Shown here: positions 16,464 through 25,118 of the stretch, piece by piece
Numbering within the stretch: position 1 is the stretch's first letter
Layout: every line of letters starts with the position of its first letter
Origin: Deltaproteobacteria bacterium
GTDB lineage: Bacteria; Desulfobacterota; UBA8473
Direction: 5' to 3'
NCBI GenBank assembly: GCA_030623035.1
Contig: JAUXFK010000001.1
Span: 1 to 48,486, forward strand
Length of the DNA stretch: 48,486 nucleotides
Position numbers and translations under genes: made by a program
The notes under the pieces: model-generated
Seen by the model: the letters and a program-made list of their open reading frames with translations, nothing else
Database searches by the model: none
Told to the model about the DNA's origin: nothing

Positions 16464-17696
16464 TTAAACGTTTTGATATGCCTTATGTCCGTCTATTATT
16501 ACCAATTCTGTTACAGATCGATAATCTAGAGGGTAGCCACTGAAGACAACCAGGTCTGCATCCTTGCCTACTTCCAGGCTGCCCACCCTGTCGGATATAC
16601 CGATTATCTCAGAGGGATTTATAGTAATGGCCTTGAGTGCACAATCCTCCTTCATGCCATGTTGCACAGCCAAAGCCGCGTTTGTGGTGAGGTATTTTAC
16701 TGCCGACATTTCATCGGTTTGAATGGCCACCTTAACCCCTGCATTGCTCAGAATACCGGGGTTCTTCGGGGTCATTTCCCGCAGCTCGTATTTCATTTTG
16801 GAAAAAAGAATGGGGCCAACCACACAGGGGATCCCCTTTTGAGCAAGGATTTCCGCTATTTTAAAACCTTCGGTTGCATGCTCGATTGAAAACATAAGAC
16901 CGAATTCTTCGGCTATACGCACTGCTGTCATGATGTCATCTGCCCGATGGCAATGAATCATGGCCCTTAATTTTCCTTCAAGCACTGGAATAAGAGATTC
17001 CAGTCTGATCTCTCGCTCCGGCGGATCCGGTTCTTCTGGCCGCTCATCTTTGTCCTGCTCTTGGTTTATCTCCCATTTACAGAGTTGATTTCGAAAGTAG
17101 GTATGCTTCTCTTCGTAGCGAATCCATTTATCGCGATAATTTTGGGCTTCCACCAAAACAGAGCGAAGTTGGGCGGCATTTGCCATACGCGTTGAGGGGA
17201 ATTTGTGTTGTTCCCCATATACCCGCTTGGGATTTTCGCCCAGGGCCATCTTCATTCCCGAAGGCGCCATAATAATCATCTCTTCAATTGTTTTAGCCTT
17301 CTTTGTCTTAATGCAGGCGAATTGTCCTCCAATCAGGTTGCTACTGCCTGGACCGGTATTTATGGTCGTAACCCCTGCCTCTCGCAGATCCTTAAAGGCC
17401 ATATCTTCTGGGTGGATGGCGTCAATTGCCCGCAGATGTGGGGTAACAGGTTCTGTCATCTCATTGCCGTCATACTCGTTTGAGCCAACCCCATCGGCGA
17501 AGATGCCCGTGTGGCAATGGGCGTCGATAAGACCAGGCATGACCACTTTCCCCGTTGCGTCATAGACTTCGGCCCCACCTGGTATATTCACATCTTTACC
17601 CAAAGCCACAATACGTCCGTTTTCAATAAGAACCGTTCCTTTTTCTATGGTGCCTTGAGTAATCGTCATCAGTGTTCCATTGGTAATAGCAATCAT
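16464..17696 (-). CDS. Amidohydrolase (imidazolonepropionase-like)
   Basis: A 410-residue metal-dependent hydrolase. The N-terminal beta domain is followed by GKVVMPGLIDAHCHTGIF, the metal-binding HxH strand. Later come IHCHRADD and EHATEGF, supplying further His ligands, and QTDEMSAV with the final Asp. The C-terminus KDADLVVFSGYPLD is standard. No signal peptide is seen, so it is cytoplasmic. A charged insertion around 190-230 (YRDKWIRYEEKH, QEQDKDERPEEPD) is typical of a subgroup. It heads the strand-mates encoding the two MaoC subunits. The substrate is unknown; cyclic amides or related rings are usual for the family. Confidence 0.85.
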   Translation of the reverse strand: MIAITNGTLMTITQGTIEKGTVLIENGRIVALGKDVNIPGGAEVYDATGKVVMPGLIDAHCHTGIFADGVGSNEYDGNEMTEPVTPHLRAIDAIHPEDMAFKDLREAGVTTINTGPGSSNLIGGQFACIKTKKAKTIEEMIIMAPSGMKMALGENPKRVYGEQHKFPSTRMANAAQLRSVLVEAQNYRDKWIRYEEKHTYFRNQLCKWEINQEQDKDERPEEPDPPEREIRLESLIPVLEGKLRAMIHCHRADDIMTAVRIAEEFGLMFSIEHATEGFKIAEILAQKGIPCVVGPILFSKMKYELREMTPKNPGILSNAGVKVAIQTDEMSAVKYLTTNAALAVQHGMKEDCALKAITINPSEIIGISDRVGSLEVGKDADLVVFSGYPLDYRSVTELVIIDGHKAYQNV

Positions 17697-17860
17697 TATA
17701 CTCCCTCCAGGTCAGTTATTAAATTTATTAAACTACTACTTTTGAGTTTCATAGTATGATCGTATATAATAGCTTATGCCATTTTCACCGTCAAGGACTG
17801 AAAATACCACATGAACGATCTGCTTCTTTCTCTTTCGTTGGTATCCAAGTAATATCCAAT

Positions 17861-17925
17861 GCCTTTACCCACCTAAGCCCTTGCCTTCGGCTATTACTTT
17901 TGCTAATATGACAATTATGTCGACC
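17861..17925 (-). other. Second group-II-intron-like fragment, opposite orientation
   Basis: Read on the minus strand, this stretch contains CAAAAGTAATAGCCGAAGGC followed by AAGGG, matching the 15264-15528 relic with one mismatch over about 24 bases, preceded by a small hairpin (GACA/TGTC) at the position of the longer stem there. It is a shorter and more decayed piece. The remainder of the 17697-18078 gap holds no recognisable gene; a short GCTC/GAGC hairpin with a T-run lies near 17986-18004. Confidence 0.4.
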
Positions 17926-18078
17926 AAAGTATAGGCACAAAAGGAAGAAGCCCTTTGCAGATGCGAAGCAGAGGATTGAAACGGTGCTCTACCGAGCTTT
18001 TTTTATAGAGGTAGGAGAGAATATAACCCCGGATTGATAAAGATGAGGGGTTCTTAAAAGTTGTCTGGAGGATATGAA

Positions 18079-18738
18079 ATGGTGCTTTATGACCGACCGA
18101 GTCCCAAATATCATGATCGACACGAAGCGGGGAAAGTGCTCGCATCAGAGCTTTTGGAATACAAAGACAAAAATGTTATTGTACTAGCAGTTCCCAATGG
18201 AGGAGTACCTGTTGCATGTGTTATAGCAAAAGAACTTCACGCTGATTTATACTTGATGATTGTAAGAAAATTGCAGATACCCTCCAATACTGAAGCCGGT
18301 TTTGGTGCTTTGACTTCCGACGGATTTCTTCTGCTCAATCACAGATTGATCGATAGCTTAAGGCTTAGTGAAGATGATATCGTGAAACAAAAAGAGAAAG
18401 CTTCTGAGAGTATTCGATCGAGACAAAGATACTTTGGTAAGCAGGCAATTCTCCCGTGTTTAAAAAATCGCACCGTTATCTTGGTAGATGATGGTCTTGC
18501 GTCTGGATTTACCATGGAAGCAGCGGTGAAATCTATAAAGAGCAGAGGAGCCAAGGGTATTATTATTGCAGTACCGACTTCATCTATTTCGGCATTCCGA
18601 AGACTTAAGCCTCAGGTGGATAAGATTATCTGCCCTGATATAAGCCGTCTGCCTGTTTTTGCAGTAGCCAATGCATACAAGAACTGGTATGATCTAGATG
18701 AAGCAGAGGCTTTAAGCTTAATATCTGAAAATCTATAG
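18079..18738 (+). CDS. Phosphoribosyltransferase-domain protein
   Basis: A 219-residue type I PRTase. The PRPP loop is TVILVDDGLASGFTMEAAVK and the pyrophosphate loop region is VPNGGVPVACVIAKEL. The length and the N-terminal YDRPSPKYHDRHEAGKVLA fit the group of stand-alone PRTase proteins sometimes linked to dienelactone hydrolases rather than a purine or pyrimidine salvage enzyme. The ATG at 18079 follows TGGAGG; a TTG at 18061 lies upstream of that site and is unlikely to be used. The gene is monocistronic by position, and the base acceptor is unknown. Confidence 0.8.
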   Translation: MVLYDRPSPKYHDRHEAGKVLASELLEYKDKNVIVLAVPNGGVPVACVIAKELHADLYLMIVRKLQIPSNTEAGFGALTSDGFLLLNHRLIDSLRLSEDDIVKQKEKASESIRSRQRYFGKQAILPCLKNRTVILVDDGLASGFTMEAAVKSIKSRGAKGIIIAVPTSSISAFRRLKPQVDKIICPDISRLPVFAVANAYKNWYDLDEAEALSLISENL

Positions 18739-18879
18739 AAACTATCTTTACGTTACTCTATTTGCAATATAGCCCTTTAATTTGCACATTTGATTTGAGA
18801 CACAGGTTGAACAGCTTCTTGGGTGGGTTTTACAGCCTGCAAAAAGAGCGTATGAACCCGCAACTTTGGCACCCTTTAC

Positions 18880-20067
18880 TTACTGGATCACTTTCTTATC
18901 TCTCATCTCTGCAATGCGATCCATTGAATAACCCAGGTCAGTGAGAACTTCTTCAGTGTGTTGACCCAGAAGAGGGGCCAGGCTTCTGATCTCCCCAGGA
19001 GTTTCTGAAAGCTTTACAGAGATACCCACCTGCTTCACCTTCCCTACGGTGGGAGAGTCAATATCCACCACCATCCTGCGATGGAGAACCTGAGGGTCTG
19101 CTAGTACCTCGTCAAGAGTATTCACAGGGGCAACACACACATCCGTTTGTTCCAGGATTTCCAACCATTCATCTCTCGTCCTGGTGCGGAAAATGTCACT
19201 GAATGCGGAGAATATTTCATCCTTTTTCTCCTCATTTCGTTGATACGCGATCAAGTCTTCTCTCCCCAGTATCTTGCACAGGTTTTCCCAGAATCTGGGT
19301 TCCAGGCAGGCAACACTGATATACTTTCCGTCCTGTGACTCGTATACATTATAATCAGGGGCTGCGCCTGTCAATAACGTTTCTCCCCTCTTCGGAAGAA
19401 CTCCGCTTGATAAATACATGGAAAATTCACGGCTCATCATGGAGAGAACACCATCGGCCATGGCAATATCAACGAACTGTCCTTTCCCGGTTCTTTCCCG
19501 TGCCATAAGCGCTGCCAGAATACCAAGAGCAGCATGCATGCCGCCCCCAGCATAGTCAGCCATCAAATTGCCGGGTATGGTAGGGGAACCGTCTCTCCGG
19601 CCAATGAGGCTCAATATACCAGGGATGGATACGTAATTGAGGTCGTGTCCGGGCATGTCTCGATACGGGCCGTCTTGCCCGTAGCCGGTAAGGGAGCAAT
19701 ACACAATCTTCGGGTTTCTTTCTTTAACTGTGTCATAGTTAACGCCAAGGCGTTTTACCACACCGGGTCTGAACCCTTCCAGAACGACGTCCGCTCTTTG
19801 TGCCAGTTTTAAAAAGATCTCTTTCGCCTCCGCTGATTTCAGATTGAGCACAATGCTCCTCTTATTTCGATTCAGAGCATTGTATGCGGCCTCCCTCTCG
19901 GCCCCTTCCCCTATTGGAGAAAGACCGGAGCCCAAAAGACCCGGTTTGTGCGGCTGTTCAACCTTGAGCACATCCGCCCCAAGATCCCCCAATAACATGG
20001 CACAATACGCTCCAGGAGCAACCCTGGATAAATCCAATACCATTATACCCTCTAATGGCGGCGCCAT
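18880..20067 (-). CDS. Alpha-methylacyl-CoA racemase-like protein (family III CoA-transferase fold)
   Basis: A 395-residue CaiB/BaiF-fold protein. Unlike the homologue at 8606-9790 it has the racemase pair: His141 in MPGHDLNYVSIPG and Asp171 in NLMADYAGGGMHA, exactly 30 residues apart like His126/Asp156 of alpha-methylacyl-CoA racemase. It therefore more likely epimerises a 2-methyl-branched acyl-CoA than transfers CoA. The N-terminus GIMVLDLSRVAPGAYCAM and NRNKRSIVLNLK are family marks. It is transcribed alone from the minus strand, with a C9 run about 50 bases upstream of the start. Confidence 0.85.
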   Translation of the reverse strand: MAPPLEGIMVLDLSRVAPGAYCAMLLGDLGADVLKVEQPHKPGLLGSGLSPIGEGAEREAAYNALNRNKRSIVLNLKSAEAKEIFLKLAQRADVVLEGFRPGVVKRLGVNYDTVKERNPKIVYCSLTGYGQDGPYRDMPGHDLNYVSIPGILSLIGRRDGSPTIPGNLMADYAGGGMHAALGILAALMARERTGKGQFVDIAMADGVLSMMSREFSMYLSSGVLPKRGETLLTGAAPDYNVYESQDGKYISVACLEPRFWENLCKILGREDLIAYQRNEEKKDEIFSAFSDIFRTRTRDEWLEILEQTDVCVAPVNTLDEVLADPQVLHRRMVVDIDSPTVGKVKQVGISVKLSETPGEIRSLAPLLGQHTEEVLTDLGYSMDRIAEMRDKKVIQ

Positions 20068-20848
20068 ATGTCCTCCTGTATTCTATTCAGTCGATGATAG
20101 ATATATTGGAATTGACCCCCCCCCTCCCCTATAGGTTCACCTTTAAAACGGGGAACCTGAAAGTTAACTGCGGGGTTCAAGTGATTCTCTGGTTCTGGTT
20201 AGTAGTTTATCTTATTATTTTTATGGTTGACTGTCAAGGCTAAAATGAATAGAATACCATAAATGTTATATGGGTATCATTCAATATTTTGTATTCCTAG
20301 GATTTCAGGACATTTTACATTTTACAATGCAGCAGTTGCCGGTCGACATTAAACAGGGTTATCATCTGTTCAGATAAAGCTTGTTTTTATCGTTTTCAAA
20401 GCCTCTTTCAACCTGAGGTCGTATTTCCTGCTATAACCTTTGGGAAACCTTTGTATGAAGAGGAATAATTCCAAAGTGGTGTTCATCAGTTGAAGGGCTG
20501 ACGTAAAATTCTTGATAGCAGTTTCCATACAACCTGCAAGAGATGCAAGCTGAATTGTCAATATGGGTAGTATAACAGTGCATTTCAGTCTCTGAATTGT
20601 AGCCATCCCGTGATAGGGGGATACCTTAGGGACATTCAGGACGGCCATAAGCTATGAATTGGGTTCATGGGCTGCTACCCAAATCCCAATAGTTTCCCCA
20701 TTCCAAAACCTGTGAAGTTTAGCGAAAAGGACTTTTTTATTTATTTCTCCTTGAAAGTGTTAAATTTTTTGGATAAAATACTGCTACCGGCAGGAACGTA
20801 GTCTTTTTTTAAAACCATTCCGTCCTGCACTGATACGAATGAATTATT
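20068..20848. other. 781-base stretch without an assignable gene
   Basis: Contains a run of nine C residues (20116-20124) near the racemase-like gene and an open minus-strand frame (20370-20648) that I cannot assign. Its 3' part (RFPKGYSRKYDLRLKEALK) faintly recalls four-helix-bundle proteins and may be a gene relic. Near the right end lies the promoter described separately. Confidence 0.5.
20751..20779 (+). promoter_or_regulatory. Sigma-70-type promoter of the methyltransferase unit
   Basis: TTGAAA at 20751-20756 and TAAAAT at 20774-20779, separated by exactly 17 bases; each hexamer matches the consensus at five of six positions. It points to the 57-codon frame at 20849 and the methyltransferase behind it. 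A GCAGGA/TCCTGC imperfect hairpin lies in the predicted leader. Confidence 0.6.
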
Positions 20849-21022
20849 ATGAAGCCGAATCAAGTGTTAGCAAAAGAAACAGTTATAGACAGGTTTATCC
20901 ACCATTGGCTGCATGATCAGTCAAGCAGTTGTATCTGGGGGCTTATGAGTATGGATGCACCCCTGTCTTATGAAATTATAGAAAAGACTGTAGAACTGCT
21001 GATAAAGAATAGAGAAGATTGA
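20849..21022 (+). CDS. Small 57-residue protein upstream of the methyltransferase
   Basis: A 57-codon frame starting MKPNQVLAKETVIDRFIHHW. Its TGA ends two bases before the methyltransferase ATG, which suggests translational coupling. The sequence is amphipathic with a Trp/His-rich centre (HHWLHDQSSSCIWGLM). No good Shine-Dalgarno site is visible at its own ATG. I do not recognise it; a short soluble partner or a gene remnant are both possible. Confidence 0.45.
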   Translation: MKPNQVLAKETVIDRFIHHWLHDQSSSCIWGLMSMDAPLSYEIIEKTVELLIKNRED

Positions 21023-21023
21023 T

Positions 21024-22034
21024 ATGGAAAGACAAGAGTTACATCCGGGCCAACTTCTTGAAATATCCGGTAATTATTGGAGAGCCTGTACCCTCCATGC
21101 AGGTGTAAAGCTTGATGTATTTACGATTTTTGGCATCAAGAAGCTTACGAGCGATGAGGTATCTCAAAAACTGAATGGAGAAAAAAGAGGGGTAACAGCG
21201 CTTCTCAATGCATTGACTGCTATGGATATTCTGATAAAGGAAGGTGACAGGTATTCCAATACGAAATCCAGCGCATCTTTTCTATCAAAAGACTCTCCCC
21301 AATACATTGGTAACATGATCATGCACCATAACCATCTGATAGATTTATGGCAAAAGCTGGATCAGTCTGTTAAGACAGGTGAGCCTATATTAAAGGGAGG
21401 ATCTCATATTACAGATGAATGGCGGGAAAGCTTCCTTATGGGAATGTTCAATATGGCGATGATGCTGGCCCCAATGATTGTAAATAAGATTGATCTTTCC
21501 ATAAAAAGGCGTCTGCTCGATCTGGGCGGAGGGCCTGGAACCTATGCGATCCATTTTTGTTTAAAAAATCCCCAGCTCAAAGCCACAGTATATGACCTCC
21601 TTACAACCAGTCCTTTTGCAAATAAGATAATCGAAAGATTCGGTTTGACAGATCGGATAGATTTTATTGCCGGAAACTATATTGAAGAGGACATTAAAGG
21701 GGTCTATGATGTAATCTGGCTTTCTCACATTCTTCATGGAGAAGGCCCGGATGAATGTTTAGAGATTATCCGGAAAGCAGTCGCAGTCCTTGAGCCAGGT
21801 GGTATGATAATGATTCACGATTTCCTTTTAAAAAACACAATGGACGGTCCTCTGTTTCCTGCATTGTTCTCCCTCAACATGCTTTTGGCTACACCTAACG
21901 GCCGGTCCTATTCTGAAGAGCAGATTATAGATATGCTGGATAGAGCCGGCGTTAAGGAGATTAAACGCATTCCCTTGGAGATGCCGAATGATTCAGGGGT
22001 TATTACCGGGGTGGTGAACGGATCGGTGAAATAA
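21024..22034 (+). CDS. SAM-dependent O-methyltransferase, class II (COMT-like) type
   Basis: A 336-residue protein with an N-terminal winged-helix dimerisation domain (about 10-100: ACTLHAGVKLDVFTIFG, TSDEVSQKL) and a C-terminal Rossmann methyltransferase domain. Motif I is RLLDLGGGPGTYAI, followed by VYDL at strand 2 and VIWLSHILHGEGPDECLEII after strand 4, then EPGGMIMIHDFLL. This architecture is shared by hydroxyneurosporene, acetylserotonin and other small-molecule O-methyltransferases. It begins two bases after a small reading frame and precedes a Nudix gene by 35 bases. The substrate cannot be predicted. Confidence 0.85.
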   Translation: MERQELHPGQLLEISGNYWRACTLHAGVKLDVFTIFGIKKLTSDEVSQKLNGEKRGVTALLNALTAMDILIKEGDRYSNTKSSASFLSKDSPQYIGNMIMHHNHLIDLWQKLDQSVKTGEPILKGGSHITDEWRESFLMGMFNMAMMLAPMIVNKIDLSIKRRLLDLGGGPGTYAIHFCLKNPQLKATVYDLLTTSPFANKIIERFGLTDRIDFIAGNYIEEDIKGVYDVIWLSHILHGEGPDECLEIIRKAVAVLEPGGMIMIHDFLLKNTMDGPLFPALFSLNMLLATPNGRSYSEEQIIDMLDRAGVKEIKRIPLEMPNDSGVITGVVNGSVK

Positions 22035-22069
22035 AAAAGGCAATAAAGAACGGATACAAGAGGTATTGT

Positions 22070-22624
22070 ATGTCAGCAAAGGTGAATACAAGAGTTACTG
22101 CATATCAGGGCAGGGTATTTCAATTGGTAACAGAGAACATTACTCTGGCCAATGGTATATCCTTGGATATGGATGTCATACGCCATCCCGGTGCAGCCGC
22201 AATTATCCCGTTTATAAGAAGCGATACTGTGCTTTTAATCAAACAATACCGCCATGCAGTAGGGGGTTATATCTGGGAGATCCCCGCCGGAACCCTCGAT
22301 ATGGGGGAAACCGCCATTGCATGTGCAAAGAGAGAGCTGATAGAAGAGACTGGTTATGCAGGCGATGAATGGCAAAAATTAGGAGAGATTACACCTGTTC
22401 CAGGTTATTCAGACGAACGCATCTATGTCTTTCTCAGTACCAGCCTTATACATGCAGGGCAGAAACTGGATAAGGATGAGATGCTCGATGTCCATGAGGT
22501 CAAGTTTAACGATGCAATAAAGATGATCTATCAGGGAGAGATTCAGGACGGCAAAACTATCTGTGGCCTCTTTTTGGCGATGCACTGGTTGAAACAGAGA
22601 GGAGGTTCAATAGATTTACCATGA
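22070..22624 (+). CDS. ADP-ribose pyrophosphatase (NudF-type Nudix hydrolase)
   Basis: A 184-residue Nudix protein cleaving ADP-ribose or a similar nucleoside diphosphate sugar to AMP and a sugar phosphate. The Nudix box begins at GTLDMGETAIACAKRELIEE and continues TGYAG, with all conserved Gly, Arg and Glu residues. IIPFIRSDTVLLIKQYRHAV and WEIPAGTLD before it are typical of the ADP-ribose subgroup. The last four bases of the gene overlap the next start (ATGA), so the two are translationally coupled. Confidence 0.9.
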   Translation: MSAKVNTRVTAYQGRVFQLVTENITLANGISLDMDVIRHPGAAAIIPFIRSDTVLLIKQYRHAVGGYIWEIPAGTLDMGETAIACAKRELIEETGYAGDEWQKLGEITPVPGYSDERIYVFLSTSLIHAGQKLDKDEMLDVHEVKFNDAIKMIYQGEIQDGKTICGLFLAMHWLKQRGGSIDLP

Positions 22625-23064
22625 GACATTCTCAGGCAAAAGCAGGGCGTACTTTTGTCCTACGCCTTGAAGACGGAGATATTGTTCACGAAGAGATTGA
22701 ACGGTTTGCAAGAGAACAGTCCATACAAGCCGCAGCACTCATTATTGTCGGTGGAGCCGATGAAGGGAGCAAATTGGTGGTGGGCCCTGAGAAAGGAAGG
22801 GCCAGGACTGTTATACCAATTGAGCATACCCTGAATCATGTCCACGAGATAGCAGGTACAGGAACAATATTCCCGGATGATGAGGGAAATCCGGTTTTAC
22901 ATATGCATATTGCCTGTGGCAGAGACGTATCCACTATAACCGGATGCGTCCGTACCGGCGTAAAAGTATGGTATATAATGGAGGTTGTTCTCTTTGAATT
23001 GACCCAGAGTACGGCGATAAGGAAGGTTGATCCAAATACAGGGTTCAAACTGCTCAATCCATAA
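22621..23064 (+). CDS. PPC-domain (DUF296) protein
   Basis: A 147-residue stand-alone PPC domain: FVLRLEDGDIVHEEIERFA at the start, AAALIIVGGADEGSKL in the middle, and the conserved HMHIACGRD (His94, His96) with ITGCVRTG. In plants this domain is joined to AT-hooks; the single-domain bacterial proteins form trimers and have no agreed function. The ATG overlaps the stop of the Nudix gene, so it may act in the same process. No DNA-binding AT-hook is visible, so I would not call it a DNA-binding protein. Confidence 0.85.
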   Translation: MRHSQAKAGRTFVLRLEDGDIVHEEIERFAREQSIQAAALIIVGGADEGSKLVVGPEKGRARTVIPIEHTLNHVHEIAGTGTIFPDDEGNPVLHMHIACGRDVSTITGCVRTGVKVWYIMEVVLFELTQSTAIRKVDPNTGFKLLNP

Positions 23065-23135
23065 GGGATAAAGGGATGCCCCTGTACCCCCTCTTGATGG
23101 GAATTGACGGTTTATTTAAATCTGAGGAATAAAGG

Positions 23136-24638
23136 ATGTTGAATATGAAGAGAGGAATGCGAATCTGTTTAATTTTTGTCATTATTTTTTGTCTGCCTCT
23201 ATCCGGCAAATTATATGCTGCTGCTTATCTTTATATATCAAACAGCGGTGAGGATACTCTAACCGTAATAAGCAATCTTGAAAACGAGGTGATTGATACG
23301 GTTGAGGTCGGTAGGGGGCCGATGGGGTTGGCAGTTACCCCTGAGGGAGATTATGTATATGTGGCGAATAGTATGGATGGAACCGTATCCGTAATTCGCA
23401 CAACGGACAACTCTGTCATTGAAACAGTCGAAGTCGGTGCTTCTCCAATGGGGGTAGTTATCTCCCCAGAGGGAGATTATGTATATGTGGCGAATAGCGC
23501 AGATGGAACCGTATCCGTAATCCGCACAACGGACAACTCTGTCACTGAGACTGTTGAAGTCGGCAATGGCCCATGGGATGTGGCCGTCACTTCTGGTGGC
23601 ATTTATGTATTTGTGACAAATAAAACGGATGGCACAGTGTCTATGATCCGCATTGAAGATAATACCATTGTCAATACGATTGAAGTAGGGAGCAATCCAC
23701 TTGGAATCACAGTCGGTCTGGATGGCGATTATATTTATGTGGCGAATAACTCAGATAATACAGTTTCACTAATCAGTACGACTTACTATACTGTCATAGA
23801 GACGATAGCTGTTGGCAACGGCCCATGGGGGGTGGCTGCAACAAATGACAAAGAATATATTTATGTAGTAAACAACGAGGATAACACAGTGTCGAAGATA
23901 AGGATTTTCGATTATTCTACGACTCTTTTTGCGGTAGGTAACGCACCGGTAGGTCTTGGCAGTTTTTTAGGCGGTCGGTCACCAGAACCCCCCAGTGACC
24001 TTGAGGCAACGGAAAAATCCTATAAAAGGATAGACCTTTCCTGGACTGACAACTCTTCTGATGAATTTGGGTTCAAAATCGAAAGAAAAGCAGGATCAAA
24101 TGGGGAATACATTCGGATAGCGGCTTTAGATGAGAATGTCACCACATATTCTGACACAGGACTCAGTTATTATAGGACCTATTATTATCGTATAACCTCA
24201 TACAATGACGTAGCCGATTCAGATTATACAAACGAAGCATACGCAACTACCGAAGATTACGAGACAGAGTGTTTTTTCGTCACAGTGGCTTACGGTTCAC
24301 CTTTTAACAGACATATCCGAATAATTCGTGGTTTCCGTGACAGGTACTTGATGTCAAACGCACTGGGAAAGGCCTTCGTTGATATCTATTATGCCTTAAG
24401 CCCAAAGGCAGCCCACTTCATCAGCAGGCATGATTCAATGCGTACCTCGCTTCAGTTCGCCCTTATCCCCTTAGTTTGGCTTTGTTGGCTGTCTCTAAAT
24501 ATAAACCAGACATCCACTATTGCATTTATCTTATTGTTGCTTGTACTGTCTTATGCTGCTTTTTTAAAGAATTTGTATCATTTTAAAACTATCAGCAAGC
24601 TTCAACGACGGTCAAATTTTAATGCGTGTAATGTTTGA
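23136..24638 (+). CDS. Secreted beta-propeller protein with FN3 and CFI-box C-terminal domains
   Basis: A 500-residue exported protein: signal peptide (about 1-29), then about six repeats of near 42 residues of the YVANSxDGTVSVI type (YNCE-like beta-propeller, about 30-280), a fibronectin type III domain (about 287-370: PPSDLEATEKSYKRIDLSWT) and a C-terminal module beginning CFFVTVAYGSPFNRHIRIIR. That module is a variant of the CFIATAAYGS domain common in Deltaproteobacteria, followed by two hydrophobic segments. The repeats at 23340 and 23466 are nearly identical in DNA. The last 22 codons come from a dispersed repeat (family C), so the C-terminus is probably not ancestral. Confidence 0.85.
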   Translation: MLNMKRGMRICLIFVIIFCLPLSGKLYAAAYLYISNSGEDTLTVISNLENEVIDTVEVGRGPMGLAVTPEGDYVYVANSMDGTVSVIRTTDNSVIETVEVGASPMGVVISPEGDYVYVANSADGTVSVIRTTDNSVTETVEVGNGPWDVAVTSGGIYVFVTNKTDGTVSMIRIEDNTIVNTIEVGSNPLGITVGLDGDYIYVANNSDNTVSLISTTYYTVIETIAVGNGPWGVAATNDKEYIYVVNNEDNTVSKIRIFDYSTTLFAVGNAPVGLGSFLGGRSPEPPSDLEATEKSYKRIDLSWTDNSSDEFGFKIERKAGSNGEYIRIAALDENVTTYSDTGLSYYRTYYYRITSYNDVADSDYTNEAYATTEDYETECFFVTVAYGSPFNRHIRIIRGFRDRYLMSNALGKAFVDIYYALSPKAAHFISRHDSMRTSLQFALIPLVWLCWLSLNINQTSTIAFILLLLVLSYAAFLKNLYHFKTISKLQRRSNFNACNV

Positions 24639-24709
24639 GCGTCTAACTGAGCGTTAAGAAAGAAGAGGGGGGAAAAGACCCATTTATGGATGTAAACTTG
24701 TTAAATGGG
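24575..24709. repeat. Left half of a family C element, fused to two genes
   Basis: Starts GTATCATTTTA and matches the left arm of the complete element at 25346-25615 through AAGCTTCAACGACGGTCAAA and GAGCGTCTAACTGAGCGTTA, then diverges. It ends in a tip-like hairpin (CCCATTTA 24679-24686 with TAAATGGG 24702-24709). The right arm is missing; the next gene begins where it would lie. The first 64 bases encode the end of the beta-propeller protein. Confidence 0.75.
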
Positions 24710-24717
24710 AGGTGGCC

Positions 24718-25107
24718 ATGAAGAGAACAAGGAGGATTTTTACCCTTTTGCTTCTCGTTTTTGTCATGGATGGAGTGGGGATTGGTTTTGCTCAGCCCAT
24801 CATTCCAAGGGAGGCAATCCGGTCTCATACCCCAGCCGATGTGAAACAACAGATTGAGAGGTTGTATTCATCGTCTCCATTAGATCGGGCAGATGCTGCT
24901 AATTGTTTAGGCGAGATGGGTGAAAGAGCAGTCGCTGCGGCACCGTTTCTTTTGGGACTATTGGGTGATCGTGCCAATACAGTTGTATTACCTTCCGATT
25001 CCGAACAGCGGTTGGTCTGGGAGAGAACCTCACCGGGTAAAGAGGCAGAAAAAGCGCTGGCAAAGATTGGCAGATCATATTTCTGGCATATCCTATGGGA
25101 TTTTTAA
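24718..25107 (+). CDS. Exported HEAT-like repeat protein
   Basis: A 129-residue protein with a cleavable-looking signal peptide (MKRTRRIFTLLLLVFVMDGV to about residue 26) and a mature part with HEAT/armadillo-like helices: ADVKQQIERLYSSSPLDRAD, AANCLGEMGERAVAAAPFLL and KEAEKALAKIG. These match the PBS-lyase/HEAT pattern seen in many exported deltaproteobacterial proteins. The ATG at 24718 follows GGAGG at 24709-24713, just after a hairpin from a repeat element; a GTG six bases upstream overlaps that site and is less likely. It precedes a LapA-like gene by 11 bases. Confidence 0.7.
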   Translation: MKRTRRIFTLLLLVFVMDGVGIGFAQPIIPREAIRSHTPADVKQQIERLYSSSPLDRADAANCLGEMGERAVAAAPFLLGLLGDRANTVVLPSDSEQRLVWERTSPGKEAEKALAKIGRSYFWHILWDF

Positions 25108-25118
25108 GGAGAAAGGAG

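Noticed and set aside
20116..20124. Run of nine C residues as a phase-variation switch
   Set aside because: It lies outside coding sequence and not between a recognisable -35 and -10 pair.
20370..20648. Minus-strand frame of 92 codons with a faint four-helix-bundle (bAvd-like) C-terminus
   Set aside because: The resemblance is limited to about 25 residues, the match sits at the wrong end of the protein, and no reverse transcriptase or variable repeat is nearby, so a diversity-generating retroelement is not supported.
24679..24709. Rho-independent terminator after the beta-propeller gene
   Set aside because: The hairpin is AT-rich, lacks a T-run and leads directly into the ribosome site of the next gene; it is better explained as the tip of a repeat element.
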